A DNA stretch of 15,492 nt, taken from NCBI GenBank assembly GCA_009930355.1, contig RZYK01000030.1:1-15492 (forward strand), written 5' to 3'. Shown here piece after piece: positions 6,685-14,933 of this stretch. The notes beneath the pieces were generated by a model. The model was not told the origin of the DNA. It did not search any database and saw nothing but the letters and a program-made list of their open reading frames with translations. Within the stretch, counting starts at the first letter, position 1. Every line of letters starts with the position of its first letter. The position numbers and the translations under genes were made by a program. The stretch is from Campylobacterota bacterium. Lineage in GTDB: Bacteria > Campylobacterota > Campylobacteria > Campylobacterales > Sulfurospirillaceae.

Positions 6685-8531
6685 TATTTCTCCTCTTCTA
6701 TCATTACTATCGTTTCATCTCCTGCGATATTTCGCACTTTAAGTCTTTTTGGTCTTGTGTTTGAGCTGACCTTGCCATTCCAAAATTCTTTAGTTTTTTG
6801 ACCATTTATTGATACAAAACCATTTTTATCTATTTTTATTTCACTATCACTTTGCCATATACCCTCATTATGGGTACAATCAAGACTAATGTATTCAATC
6901 AGTTCTAACCCTTCTTTACTGATTTCGATAAAAGAAGTATTTGCACTCAATACTTTTTTAGCATTAAACTCATTTATCTTTTGTTTGAGTTTATCGCTGT
7001 AAAAAGAGCGTATCTCTACTTCAAATAAGATACCTTTTTCGTTAAGAGAAAATTCTACACTATCATCGATCACCACAAAATCCAATACCTGTTTAAGGTC
7101 TCTTAGTTCAACTTCTATCATCGTTGTGTTATTTTTTTGAATGAACATTTTGATCTCTTTTTCATCTTCAATGTCCACATAATAGACAATTACTTTTTTA
7201 ATTTCTCCAGCATACGTATCAAACTTGTGCAATTCTCCATTTATAATGGCATTGATAGTTACCGTATCGAGTACTTTTTGCGTGCTATCTTTAAGTTCTG
7301 GTACGTAAACAGGCATAGTCCCATGCTTGCTATCGGTGATAACACCAAACCAAAATTCGTTGATTCCCTCAGGTCGTCTGGTATTTAGCCCATCTATGAG
7401 AGTAGAGAGTTTATCCATCGTTTGCGTTGGATTGCGAAAGAGATTGATACCATCTTGAACTTCAAGCATTCTAAAATTTGCTCCAACTTCTACGAGTCTA
7501 TCGCGTGCTGTTTGAATGGAGTTAATGCCAATGTCACAATGAATAAATTTTCGCCCTAAACTATGAGCAACTTTTGCGGTTACTCCACTACCACCAAAAA
7601 AATCACACACAACCATACCCTCATTGGATGAAGCTTTGATGATACGCTCTAAAAGAGCTTCTGGTTTTTGGGTAGCATATCCAATGTCTTCACTGTGTAT
7701 TTTACCTAAATCTGCAATGTCACCCCACCAATCTTCAGGTATTTTACCTTTTGCATCTAACACTTCAAGTATTTCATCAGATGCCTTGCCTGAAAGTGCA
7801 GTTTTTCCCCCTGATTTTGTACTTTTTTTAAATCTAACCCTGATTTCATCTCCATTAAAGATTTTAATATTATGTCTTTGATAAAAAAGAATATTATCAT
7901 GTTTTCTAGGAAAATTATTTTTTTGATTTGTTGGACCTGTATATGCCCAAATAATTTCATTTACAAAATTCTCTTCTCCAAAAATTTCATCCATCAAAAT
8001 TTTCACATAATGTCCAATATGCCAATCCAAATGCACATAAATACTCGCAGTCTCGCTCATAACTTCTTTGATTGCAATCAGGTTTTCATACATCCAGTTG
8101 AGATAATCCTCTTTGTTCCAAATATCGCCATACATCTTCTCTTCAAAGGCAGCTACTTCACTAAAATCTAGTGCTTCTTCTGCTTCTTTAAGCTTTTGAG
8201 CTAATTTTGGATTTTTGCGAATATAAACTTTTTTCGCATAGTCAGCCCCACTTGCAAACGGTGGGTCTATGTAGACCAAATCAACTTTGATAGCTTGTTC
8301 TTTAAGGTAAGCACACGCAGAGAGGCACTCCCCTCTGATAACCAAATTTTGACTTGCTTCACCTACACTTTCTAGTTCAATGAGTTCATAATATGGTATA
8401 CCTCGTAAAATTCTATCATGGACTTTATCGTTATCTTTGTAGCTTAGCAGTCTGACACTTCGTGAGATAGTATTTAGTATCGCTTGCCCTTGAACAGGAT
8501 TTTTTGAGTAAGGGATATATTTGATAGGCAT
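6684..8531 (-). CDS. mod: Type III-like DNA adenine methyltransferase (Mod)
   Basis: Predicted to transfer a methyl group from S-adenosylmethionine to adenine N6 in a specific sequence and, with Res, to form a type III-like restriction complex. The 615-residue protein has the catalytic motif DPPF at 89-92 before the cofactor-binding FFGGSG at 311-316, the order of beta-class enzymes that include type III Mod. TQKPEALLERII (287-298) is another conserved block. The span between DPPF and FGGSG should hold the target-recognition region, and the last 270 residues are poorly conserved and charged. ATG 8531 lies one base after the res stop, with AAGG 9 nt upstream. A hand count of one 60-base sample (7081-7140) gave 32% GC, against 43% in hisD. 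No simple repeat tract suggestive of phase variation was seen. The sequence recognised cannot be predicted. Confidence 0.9.
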   Translation of the reverse strand: MPIKYIPYSKNPVQGQAILNTISRSVRLLSYKDNDKVHDRILRGIPYYELIELESVGEASQNLVIRGECLSACAYLKEQAIKVDLVYIDPPFASGADYAKKVYIRKNPKLAQKLKEAEEALDFSEVAAFEEKMYGDIWNKEDYLNWMYENLIAIKEVMSETASIYVHLDWHIGHYVKILMDEIFGEENFVNEIIWAYTGPTNQKNNFPRKHDNILFYQRHNIKIFNGDEIRVRFKKSTKSGGKTALSGKASDEILEVLDAKGKIPEDWWGDIADLGKIHSEDIGYATQKPEALLERIIKASSNEGMVVCDFFGGSGVTAKVAHSLGRKFIHCDIGINSIQTARDRLVEVGANFRMLEVQDGINLFRNPTQTMDKLSTLIDGLNTRRPEGINEFWFGVITDSKHGTMPVYVPELKDSTQKVLDTVTINAIINGELHKFDTYAGEIKKVIVYYVDIEDEKEIKMFIQKNNTTMIEVELRDLKQVLDFVVIDDSVEFSLNEKGILFEVEIRSFYSDKLKQKINEFNAKKVLSANTSFIEISKEGLELIEYISLDCTHNEGIWQSDSEIKIDKNGFVSINGQKTKEFWNGKVSSNTRPKRLKVRNIAGDETIVMIEEEK

Positions 8532-8532
8532 A

Positions 8533-11325
8533 TTAGTTTTCCTTGAAAAAGTCTATTATTTTTTTATCGAGCAAGCTTAAATTTTCATCCATGCTTTTGG
8601 AGTCTTCCAAATACAAAAAATCAAACCGTTTGTAACCAAATGCTTCATTGTTTTTAGTTATAAATTCACTGTTAACAAACTCTTTTTTTGCGTTAAACAC
8701 TTCATCATTGGCATAACCTTTCCCTTTTGTCTCAACAATAAGTACTTTTGAAATGCTATGTTTAGAGTCTCTTTTGAGAATAAGGAAATCGGTCGTATAT
8801 CTACCGATATACGAGTAAGAAGTTGTCGTTTTTTTATAACATTCAATGACAAATTCACTGAGTCCTCGCTCCCCATTATAGTAAATCTCTAAAGTGTTAT
8901 TTTTAAAGTTTTCCAAACCAAATGATTTTTCTAAAAATTCTTTTTCCAAACCGCTTTGCTTGAAATCGTAGGGCAAATAGTGAAACGATTTATCTTTATT
9001 TTTAGGGGCAATCCCCAAACTTTCACCCAGTATCTTTTGAGCTTCTTCTATGTTTCCCTGCGTTATCAGCTCTATACTTTTGGCTCTTTTTTTCTCTTCA
9101 AACGCATGAATAAAATCAGGATTATTATCTGCTTCTAAAATCTGAATTACACCCATAGGTGATGGATAAAGTTTTGCATTTATCTCTATATCTTTGAGAT
9201 TTTTTGCTATTAAAAGAGCTGCTTCTTTTTTAATGGTTTCGTGGACAGAGTTAAATGCCCTTTTGATACTAAAGCAGAGTGCAATATCGTTGTAGAGTTT
9301 TTCCATATCAACCAAAGTATTTAAAAAACCTTTATCAGTAATCTTGGTGTAAATTTTCTGCAACGCTTTTTTGTAATCCCTTATCTGGGTTTGTGAGATC
9401 TGCATAAAACTATTTTTTGATAGTGCAAACAAAAAATCTTCAAAAAGGAGTTTTTCATCGTGAATGTTTTCTTTTATTTTCAGGTTTTCATTGATATTTT
9501 CAAACGCACCACTGTGGATAAAAACCTTGCTTTTATACGCGTCTATTTGTTTTAAAAGTGTATTTAATTTTTCTTCTGTATTTACACTCTCTTCGGTGTT
9601 TACCGTGGTATGCTTTATGCGAAGTTGATAAAAATCAATAGTTGGAAGTTCTAAAACATCCATCCTAGACACTCGCTTAATAAAGTTTTCACCACATGAG
9701 CGTGAAAGATTGTTTATCTCTTCAATGGAGCTATTTTGCTCTTTTTGAAGTTGTTCATTTAAAATTTTTGCATTGGCATTATTAAGCCATATCAGGGCTG
9801 TATTGTTATTTTTATCGGCTTCTCTTAAGCATCTGCAACTTGTCTGAAGTACCATATTTTTAGGGCTATCACTGCTTCCACTTAAAATAACACTTGTTAA
9901 ACTTCTGCAATCCCATCCCTCCTTTCCTACTTGTACAAGCAAAACATAGCGTTTTGTACTTTTAGGAGTATCGAGGCTTCTAAATTCCATTTCACTAGAT
10001 TGAGGGATTTTATAATCTTTGTTACCTTGGTGAAATTTTAAAATCTCATCTTTATCTATGTTAAGCTTTGATACCAAATGTGGATATACAACCTCTTCAA
10101 GATCGGCAATAGAGCTACAATAAATAGCACACTTTGCAATACATCCATCTTCATACACTTTTGTTTCATAGAGATTTTGAAAGTCAACGATCGCTTCACT
10201 CAAAATAGCTTTTTTTTCTAAATTGGCACTTTTAACCATAGGTATTTTTAAAAACTTTTGTATCGCACTGACGAGTGGATAGTAATAAACCGTGTTCATA
10301 ATGGTGCTAAATTTAAAAAAGAGATTCTCATCTATAGTAATTTTCTCGCTACTCTTAAGGTAAGGTGTTCCACTAAACCCTAAAACCGTTGTGATATTTC
10401 CTTGGGCATTCCACCATGAGACCACTTGACGAAGTTTTATATCATCCGATGCAGCATGATGAACTTCATCAATAAAAATAGAAAGTTTTGGAATGAGTGC
10501 TAGTTTTTGTTTTAATTCATTTTCCACAATTTCTTCTGTTTCAAAAAATCCATTTGATCTACTGTCCAAAATAACTTTTTCGGCATTAACTACAAATATT
10601 TGACCAAAAGGATTTGGCAAAATACTATTGACTTTGGCAGCATTGGGGTTGTTTGCAAGATTTGATTTTTTAGCAGTTTTGGGAACATCTAAAATATCAA
10701 AGTTAAGTAATTTTTTGATTTTGTCAGCTTGTACTTTTGGCAAAACCCAACTTCCATCAAAATGAGCAATGGAGCGAAGCGATGGAGCAATAGAATTTTT
10801 GAGTCCTGATGGAATAAGTATCAAGAAATTGTGAGCAAAGCTCTTATTTTCTGGCTCTAAAAGTGCAAAATAGAGATCAAGATAAATGAAAGATGCCATA
10901 AGATAAGTTTTACCTGCCCCCATAGGAAGAGAAAGTAAATAATCACTATAATTCACATCGTAAAACATTTTTTTCACAATAGCTTCGTAATCTTCGACTT
11001 TATTTTCATCTATCATTTTTGCTAAAGCGGGGAGTTGCTGTTTTGCAAAGTTATAAAGAGCAAGTTTTACTATCTCTTGTTTTTCATAAAAGTATTGCTC
11101 TACGGTACTTAAAGAAGTATAATCAATAAAAAAACCCTCACAAAAAAGTTGCCATAAAGGTTTATTCTCACCCTTAATTTTGAGATAAAGATAAATTTCA
11201 ATCGCTTCTAATTGAGCATCTCTAAGCGCTTTTTTTTCGTGCACATACGTAATTAAATCTTTTACAGTGCATTCGCTAGAATAAAGCCATAAATTTTTGA
11301 GGGATTTTAAAGTTTCATAAATCAT
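8533..11325 (-). CDS. res: Type III-like restriction subunit (Res), SF2 helicase with nuclease
   Basis: Predicted ATP-dependent translocase and endonuclease that cuts DNA lacking the methylation set by Mod. The 930-residue protein has, in order: an N-terminal region of about 130 residues without a recognised motif; Walker A LPMGAGKT (133-140); Walker B/motif II DEVHH (286-290); and motif III SGT (318-320). SF2 motifs V-VI follow around 460-500 (VGKEGWDC and QTSCRCLR). A C-terminal PD-(D/E)xK nuclease has Asp846, Glu865 and Lys867 in TDFLIL...VETKGKG. All motors and nuclease residues are intact. ATG 11325 has GGAG 5 nt upstream and follows the preceding stop codon by 10 nt. Two 60-base samples (9301-9360, 10681-10740) have 27-28% GC by hand count, lower than flanking genes, which suggests transfer. 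Confidence 0.9.
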   Translation of the reverse strand: MIYETLKSLKNLWLYSSECTVKDLITYVHEKKALRDAQLEAIEIYLYLKIKGENKPLWQLFCEGFFIDYTSLSTVEQYFYEKQEIVKLALYNFAKQQLPALAKMIDENKVEDYEAIVKKMFYDVNYSDYLLSLPMGAGKTYLMASFIYLDLYFALLEPENKSFAHNFLILIPSGLKNSIAPSLRSIAHFDGSWVLPKVQADKIKKLLNFDILDVPKTAKKSNLANNPNAAKVNSILPNPFGQIFVVNAEKVILDSRSNGFFETEEIVENELKQKLALIPKLSIFIDEVHHAASDDIKLRQVVSWWNAQGNITTVLGFSGTPYLKSSEKITIDENLFFKFSTIMNTVYYYPLVSAIQKFLKIPMVKSANLEKKAILSEAIVDFQNLYETKVYEDGCIAKCAIYCSSIADLEEVVYPHLVSKLNIDKDEILKFHQGNKDYKIPQSSEMEFRSLDTPKSTKRYVLLVQVGKEGWDCRSLTSVILSGSSDSPKNMVLQTSCRCLREADKNNNTALIWLNNANAKILNEQLQKEQNSSIEEINNLSRSCGENFIKRVSRMDVLELPTIDFYQLRIKHTTVNTEESVNTEEKLNTLLKQIDAYKSKVFIHSGAFENINENLKIKENIHDEKLLFEDFLFALSKNSFMQISQTQIRDYKKALQKIYTKITDKGFLNTLVDMEKLYNDIALCFSIKRAFNSVHETIKKEAALLIAKNLKDIEINAKLYPSPMGVIQILEADNNPDFIHAFEEKKRAKSIELITQGNIEEAQKILGESLGIAPKNKDKSFHYLPYDFKQSGLEKEFLEKSFGLENFKNNTLEIYYNGERGLSEFVIECYKKTTTSYSYIGRYTTDFLILKRDSKHSISKVLIVETKGKGYANDEVFNAKKEFVNSEFITKNNEAFGYKRFDFLYLEDSKSMDENLSLLDKKIIDFFKEN

Positions 11326-11335
11326 TTTTTCTCCA

Positions 11336-12217
11336 CTAAAAGTGCTTTATTATAGTTTTTTTTCGCTTATAGCGTTCTTCCATTGAGCTATTACCCAAAA
11401 TTCCACCTTGATGAATATACACAGGCGTTCCTTTTAATTGCGGAAGATGCTCTAGCAGTGCAGTCCAGCCTACGGGGTCATACACAAGATCAAACTCAAC
11501 ACTCATCTCACCTTTGAGACGTTGCCACAATACATAAAATTCTACATATAATTTTCCATAATGATACTTTTGTTTTGTCTCTAAAATGGTTGGATAATGC
11601 CCAAAATGTGGCGCAACCATCTCCCACTGCTTTTGCAAATAAGCACTATCTCCCACGGTTGGACACGTATAAACGGGGAAAGGAAGATGCTTTTGCAAAA
11701 AAAGTGCGGTAGTACCCGTTCCAGAAGGCAAAAAAACATAAGGATCACACAGTCCATCTGTTTTTACATCAATCATCAATTCCTCAGCTAAGCGTTTAAC
11801 GCCCTCTTCTGCTTCAACTTGCCTACCACCCTCTTCTACCTGTAAACTCTTCTCATCGAGCCATTTTAGTACCTCTTCTTCGCGACTAGAAGACTCTACG
11901 ATCTTCATACCATTTTGAAGTGCTGCCTTATAATTTCCTATAGGATTTTCTTTGAGAAAATGGGGAATATGGTCGCATACGTAAATAAACTCCCACCCTT
12001 TCAGACGCGCTAAAATGGAGAGTGAGTACATCGCATTGGATTGATTGGAACCTGAGCTTACCACACGTTTGATATGTGGAAAATCATGCGTTAAAAAATA
12101 GTGAAATTTACGTGCTTTATTGCCTGCAAAATCTTTATCGAGAAGGTCATCACGTTTAAGATAAAAAAGCTGGTTTTGAAAGGTTCCCTTTTCAAAAGGG
12201 GATGGAGGAAAAAGCAT
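11336..12217 (-). CDS. PLP-dependent ACC deaminase/D-cysteine desulfhydrase-like enzyme
   Basis: A 293-residue fold-type II pyridoxal-phosphate enzyme. The PLP lysine is Lys34 in GNKARK, SGSNQSNA (55-62) is the substrate loop, and LPSGTGTT (163-170) would cradle the cofactor phosphate. Members degrade D-cysteine to pyruvate, ammonia and sulfide, or deaminate aminocyclopropane carboxylate. Which substrate applies here cannot be told. ACC deaminase is unlikely in this kind of bacterium, and activity on a D-amino acid is the better guess. It is the first gene of the res-mod-hisD-mog run. Its ATG lies only 17 nt after the fba terminator stem and has no clear ribosome-binding site, so expression may be weak or the true start may differ. 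Residues 126-139 (QVEEGG / QVEAEEG) look like a small imperfect tandem duplication. Confidence 0.8.
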   Translation of the reverse strand: MLFPPSPFEKGTFQNQLFYLKRDDLLDKDFAGNKARKFHYFLTHDFPHIKRVVSSGSNQSNAMYSLSILARLKGWEFIYVCDHIPHFLKENPIGNYKAALQNGMKIVESSSREEEVLKWLDEKSLQVEEGGRQVEAEEGVKRLAEELMIDVKTDGLCDPYVFLPSGTGTTALFLQKHLPFPVYTCPTVGDSAYLQKQWEMVAPHFGHYPTILETKQKYHYGKLYVEFYVLWQRLKGEMSVEFDLVYDPVGWTALLEHLPQLKGTPVYIHQGGILGNSSMEERYKRKKTIIKHF

Positions 12218-12233
12218 TTAGCTATAAAAAGAA

Positions 12234-12256
12234 GAAAGCCCTATTTTAGGGCTTTC
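12234..12256 (-). terminator. Intrinsic terminator after fba
   Basis: GAAAGCCC and GGGCTTTC form an 8-bp perfect stem around a 7-base loop, followed on the minus strand by TTCTTTTT. It closes the PPIase-fba transcript and separates it from the downstream run, unless there is read-through. The first base of the next gene is 17 nt past the stem. Confidence 0.9.
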
Positions 12257-12261
12257 CATAA

Positions 12262-13338
12262 TTAACAACGGTTTAAACAATTCAGATCTTCAAAGGCTTT
12301 TAAAAGACGACTTTTAACGGTCTCTTCACCAGAACGAAGCCACTTACGTGGATCATAATATTTTTTATTGGGCTTATCTTCACCCTCTGGGTTACCAATT
12401 TGTCCTTGAAGGTAAGCAGAGTATTTTTCAACATACCCTTTTGTACCTTCCCAAAATGCCCACTGTGTATCGGTGTCAATGTTCATTTTAATAACACCAT
12501 AACTTACTGCTTCACGAATATCAGCGAGTTCACTGCCACTACCACCATGAAAAACAAAATTGACAGGTTTCTCAGCGGTTTTAAATTTTTCCTCAATGTA
12601 TTTTTGAGAATTATCTAAAATTTTTGGCGTTAAATGCACATTACCTGGCTTATAAACTCCATGCACGTTGCCAAAAGAAGCTGCAATTGTAAAATTTGGA
12701 CTCACTTTCATAAGCTCTTCATACGCATATGCAACATCTTGAGGTTGGGTATACAATGCAGAATTATCCATGTGCGAATTGTCCACACCATCTTCTTCGC
12801 CACCGGTGCATCCCAGTTCTATCTCTAAGGTCATCCCCATTTTGCTCATTCTCTTAAGGTAGGCAACACACGTTTGAACATTCTCCACCAAAGACTCTTC
12901 TGAAAGATCAAGCATGTGAGAACTAAAAAGAGGTTTACCTGTTTTTGCAAAATGCGCTTCACTCGCATCTAAGAGTCCATCAATCCACGGTAACAACTTA
13001 CGTGCTGCATGATCTGTATGTAAAATAACTGCAACGCCATAAGCCTCTGCTACAGTATGGACATGCAATGCCCCACTGATAGCACCTAAAATACCCGCTT
13101 GAAGTCCACTAACCCCTTTACCTGCATAAAACTCTGCACCACCATTTGAAAATTGAACAATAACCGGGGAATTAGCAACTTTTGCTGCTTCTAAAGCTGC
13201 ATTAATAGAGTTCGTTCCTACAACATTAACTGCAGGAATCGCATAATGATTTGCCTTTGCAATAGCAAAGATCTTCGCAACATCATCCCCTGTAACCACA
13301 CCTGCTTTTACACAATCAAGAATTTTTGCATTTAACAT
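12262..13338 (-). CDS. fba: Class II fructose-1,6-bisphosphate aldolase
   Basis: Reversibly cleaves fructose-1,6-bisphosphate to dihydroxyacetone phosphate and glyceraldehyde 3-phosphate. In Campylobacterota it serves mainly gluconeogenesis. The 358-residue protein lines up almost residue for residue with E. coli FbaA. Asp109-His110 lie in HTDHAA, Glu174 in LEIELG, Glu181-Glu182 in GGEEDGV, and the zinc ligands are His226 and His264. Asn286 is in KMNIDTD. I chose ATG 13338, with AGGAG 8 nt upstream. An in-frame GTG at 13347 overlaps that ribosome-binding site and is not credible. The start lies 14 nt behind the PPIase stop codon, so the two share a transcript. The same pair is adjacent in C. 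jejuni (Cj0596-Cj0597) as I recall it. Confidence 0.98.
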   Translation of the reverse strand: MLNAKILDCVKAGVVTGDDVAKIFAIAKANHYAIPAVNVVGTNSINAALEAAKVANSPVIVQFSNGGAEFYAGKGVSGLQAGILGAISGALHVHTVAEAYGVAVILHTDHAARKLLPWIDGLLDASEAHFAKTGKPLFSSHMLDLSEESLVENVQTCVAYLKRMSKMGMTLEIELGCTGGEEDGVDNSHMDNSALYTQPQDVAYAYEELMKVSPNFTIAASFGNVHGVYKPGNVHLTPKILDNSQKYIEEKFKTAEKPVNFVFHGGSGSELADIREAVSYGVIKMNIDTDTQWAFWEGTKGYVEKYSAYLQGQIGNPEGEDKPNKKYYDPRKWLRSGEETVKSRLLKAFEDLNCLNRC

Positions 13339-13352
13339 CGAAAACACTCCTA

Positions 13353-14165
13353 CTATTTAATAGTTACTTTTGCACCCTGACGTAATTTTTGAGCTTTTGT
13401 GGCAACTTCAACACGGAATTTTTCCATTTTTAAACCATTTTCAATTTGTGGCTTAACCATCTCAAACGATGCTTTTTCAGCCACTTTAGTATCTTCTACT
13501 AAAATAACATGGTAGCCAAATTGAGTTTGAACAGGTGTTTTGGTATATTCACCTTTTTTAAGTGCAAACGCTGCATCTGCAAAAGGTTTAACCATTTGAT
13601 TGGCTGCAAACCAACCTAAATCACCACCACCTTGACCGCTCGGTCCTGTTGATTTTGTGGTTGCTAATTCAACAAATTTATCATTGAGTTTTTGACCGCT
13701 TAATCCACTAAGCTCTTTAATTGCAGCTTTTGCTTCTTCTTCGCTTTTCACTAAAATATGGCGTGCTTTAACCGTTGCTGGTTGCATAAATTTATCCGCA
13801 TTTTTGTCATAGTAATCTTTAACTTCTTTCGCATCTACTTTAACATTGTTATAAATCTTTTTCATCCAAAGCTCTAAAGAAAGATCCTCTTTAATACGCT
13901 TAAGCGCATCGGTATACTCTTTGTCTTTTTCAACGCCACTTTTAAGTGCTTCTTTCGTTAAAAGTTTACGCTCAACTGCTTGCTCAACAATTTTTTGTTT
14001 TGCATCAGCGGGAAGACTCTCAAATTTTGCCCCTTGCATCGCTCGCATAAGCACAGCAATATCTTGATCGGTTACATCTTCACCATTAACAGTTGCATAA
14101 ACTGCTGCATTTAAACTCATTCCAAGTACCGCAGACGCAATACCACTTAAAATAACTTTTTTCAC
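13353..14165 (-). CDS. peb4: Periplasmic peptidyl-prolyl cis-trans isomerase (PEB4/Cbf2 type)
   Basis: Periplasmic SurA-like chaperone and parvulin-type isomerase that helps outer-membrane proteins fold. In C. jejuni PEB4 also affects adhesion and biofilm. The 270-residue protein has a signal peptide (MKKVILSGIASAVLGMSLNA, cleavage near residue 20), a helical chaperone region (about 25-125) and one rotamase (PPIC) domain at about 130-226, with ARHILVK, GGDLGWF and FGYHVILVE. Length matches PEB4 (about 273). It starts with GTG at 14165, preceded by AAGGA at a 5-nt distance. It is first in a two-gene operon with fba and divergent from nth. That order is conserved with C. jejuni and supports the assignment. 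Confidence 0.95.
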   Translation of the reverse strand: MKKVILSGIASAVLGMSLNAAVYATVNGEDVTDQDIAVLMRAMQGAKFESLPADAKQKIVEQAVERKLLTKEALKSGVEKDKEYTDALKRIKEDLSLELWMKKIYNNVKVDAKEVKDYYDKNADKFMQPATVKARHILVKSEEEAKAAIKELSGLSGQKLNDKFVELATTKSTGPSGQGGGDLGWFAANQMVKPFADAAFALKKGEYTKTPVQTQFGYHVILVEDTKVAEKASFEMVKPQIENGLKMEKFRVEVATKAQKLRQGAKVTIK

Positions 14166-14193
14166 TCAAATCCTTTGTTGAAATAATTTTTGA

Positions 14194-14199
14194 ATTGTA
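14194..14199 (-). promoter_or_regulatory. Putative -10 box of the peb4-fba promoter
   Basis: On the minus strand TACAAT lies about 28 bases upstream of the GTG start, after TTTTAGA. Transcription would start near 14187. There is no clear -35, as is usual in this group. Confidence 0.4.
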
Positions 14200-14253
14200 T
14201 CTAAAATGATATTACGATTTCTTAAACAATGTCTTAATTTCAAGGATTATCGG

Positions 14254-14259
14254 TATAAT
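14254..14259 (+). promoter_or_regulatory. -10 box of the nth promoter
   Basis: A perfect TATAAT 27 bases before the nth start, predicting a transcript beginning near 14266 with a leader of about 20 bases. AAGG at 14276-14279 is the likely ribosome-binding site. Confidence 0.6.
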
Positions 14260-14286
14260 TTTTTCTAAATGAAGCAAGGCTAACCA

Positions 14287-14928
14287 ATGAAAAAAGCAAG
14301 CAAAGTAGAAAGTGTTGCCATTAAAGCTCTTTTTTTAGAGCATTATCCCAAAGCTGTGACAGAACTTCACTATAAAAATTTGTACGAATTACTCGTCTGT
14401 GTGATGCTTTCAGCCCAATGTACCGATAAGCGTGTAAACCTCATCACCCCTACTTTGTTTGAACGCTACCCCACGGCTCATGCCCTAGCCAATGCCGACC
14501 TTGATGACATCAAATCGTTTATCAATTCCTGTTCTTTTTTTAACAATAAAGCGCTCAATCTTCTAAAAATGGCACAAAAAGTGGTCGAAAAATATAATGG
14601 AGAAATTCCTTTAGATGAGAAAAAGCTCATAGAACTTGCAGGTGTTGGGCAAAAGACAGCCCATGTAGTCATGATAGAATATGCCAACGCTAATCTTATG
14701 GCAGTTGACACACACGTTTTTCGTGTCGCACACCGCTTAGGTCTTAGCAGTGCAAAAACAGCCATTAAAACAGAAGAAGATTTGACTAAACTTTTCAAAG
14801 ACGATTTAGCCACGCTTCATCAAGCGATGGTGCTTTTTGGTAGATACACCTGTAAAGCCATCCATCCCTTGTGTGAAAATTGTTTTTTACAACCTTATTG
14901 CAAAACAACACAAAGCTTTAAAGTATAA
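14287..14928 (+). CDS. nth: Endonuclease III
   Basis: Base-excision DNA repair enzyme: a glycosylase that removes oxidised pyrimidines and has AP-lyase activity. The 213-residue protein has the helix-hairpin-helix LAGVGQKTAHVV with catalytic Lys123, the catalytic Asp141 in VDTHVFR, and the four cysteines of the [4Fe-4S] cluster (189, 196, 199, 205; C-x6-C-x2-C-x5-C). All hallmark residues are intact and the length is normal. It is transcribed away from the PPIase from its own promoter. Its stop codon lies only 5 bases from that of the convergent peroxiredoxin-like gene, with no hairpin between them, so the two transcripts may overlap. Confidence 0.98.
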   Translation: MKKASKVESVAIKALFLEHYPKAVTELHYKNLYELLVCVMLSAQCTDKRVNLITPTLFERYPTAHALANADLDDIKSFINSCSFFNNKALNLLKMAQKVVEKYNGEIPLDEKKLIELAGVGQKTAHVVMIEYANANLMAVDTHVFRVAHRLGLSSAKTAIKTEEDLTKLFKDDLATLHQAMVLFGRYTCKAIHPLCENCFLQPYCKTTQSFKV

Positions 14929-14933
14929 ATCTT

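Noticed and set aside
7137..8171. Open frames on the + strand opposite mod
   Set aside because: They lie antisense to intact conserved Mod motifs and have no recognisable domain or ribosome-binding site.
6684..8531. Possible phase variation of mod, as in many type III systems
   Set aside because: No tetra- or pentanucleotide repeat tract or long homopolymer was found in or just before mod. The frame is intact.
12187..12217. PPSPFEKG at the start of the PLP enzyme, a peptide often produced by intergenic palindromic repeats
   Set aside because: The palindrome occurs once here and the frame runs straight into conserved family residues, so it is treated as native coding sequence, though the start stays uncertain.
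13339..13347. GTG 13347 as fba start
   Set aside because: It overlaps the AGGAG that serves ATG 13338, and the shorter protein aligns exactly with E. coli FbaA numbering.
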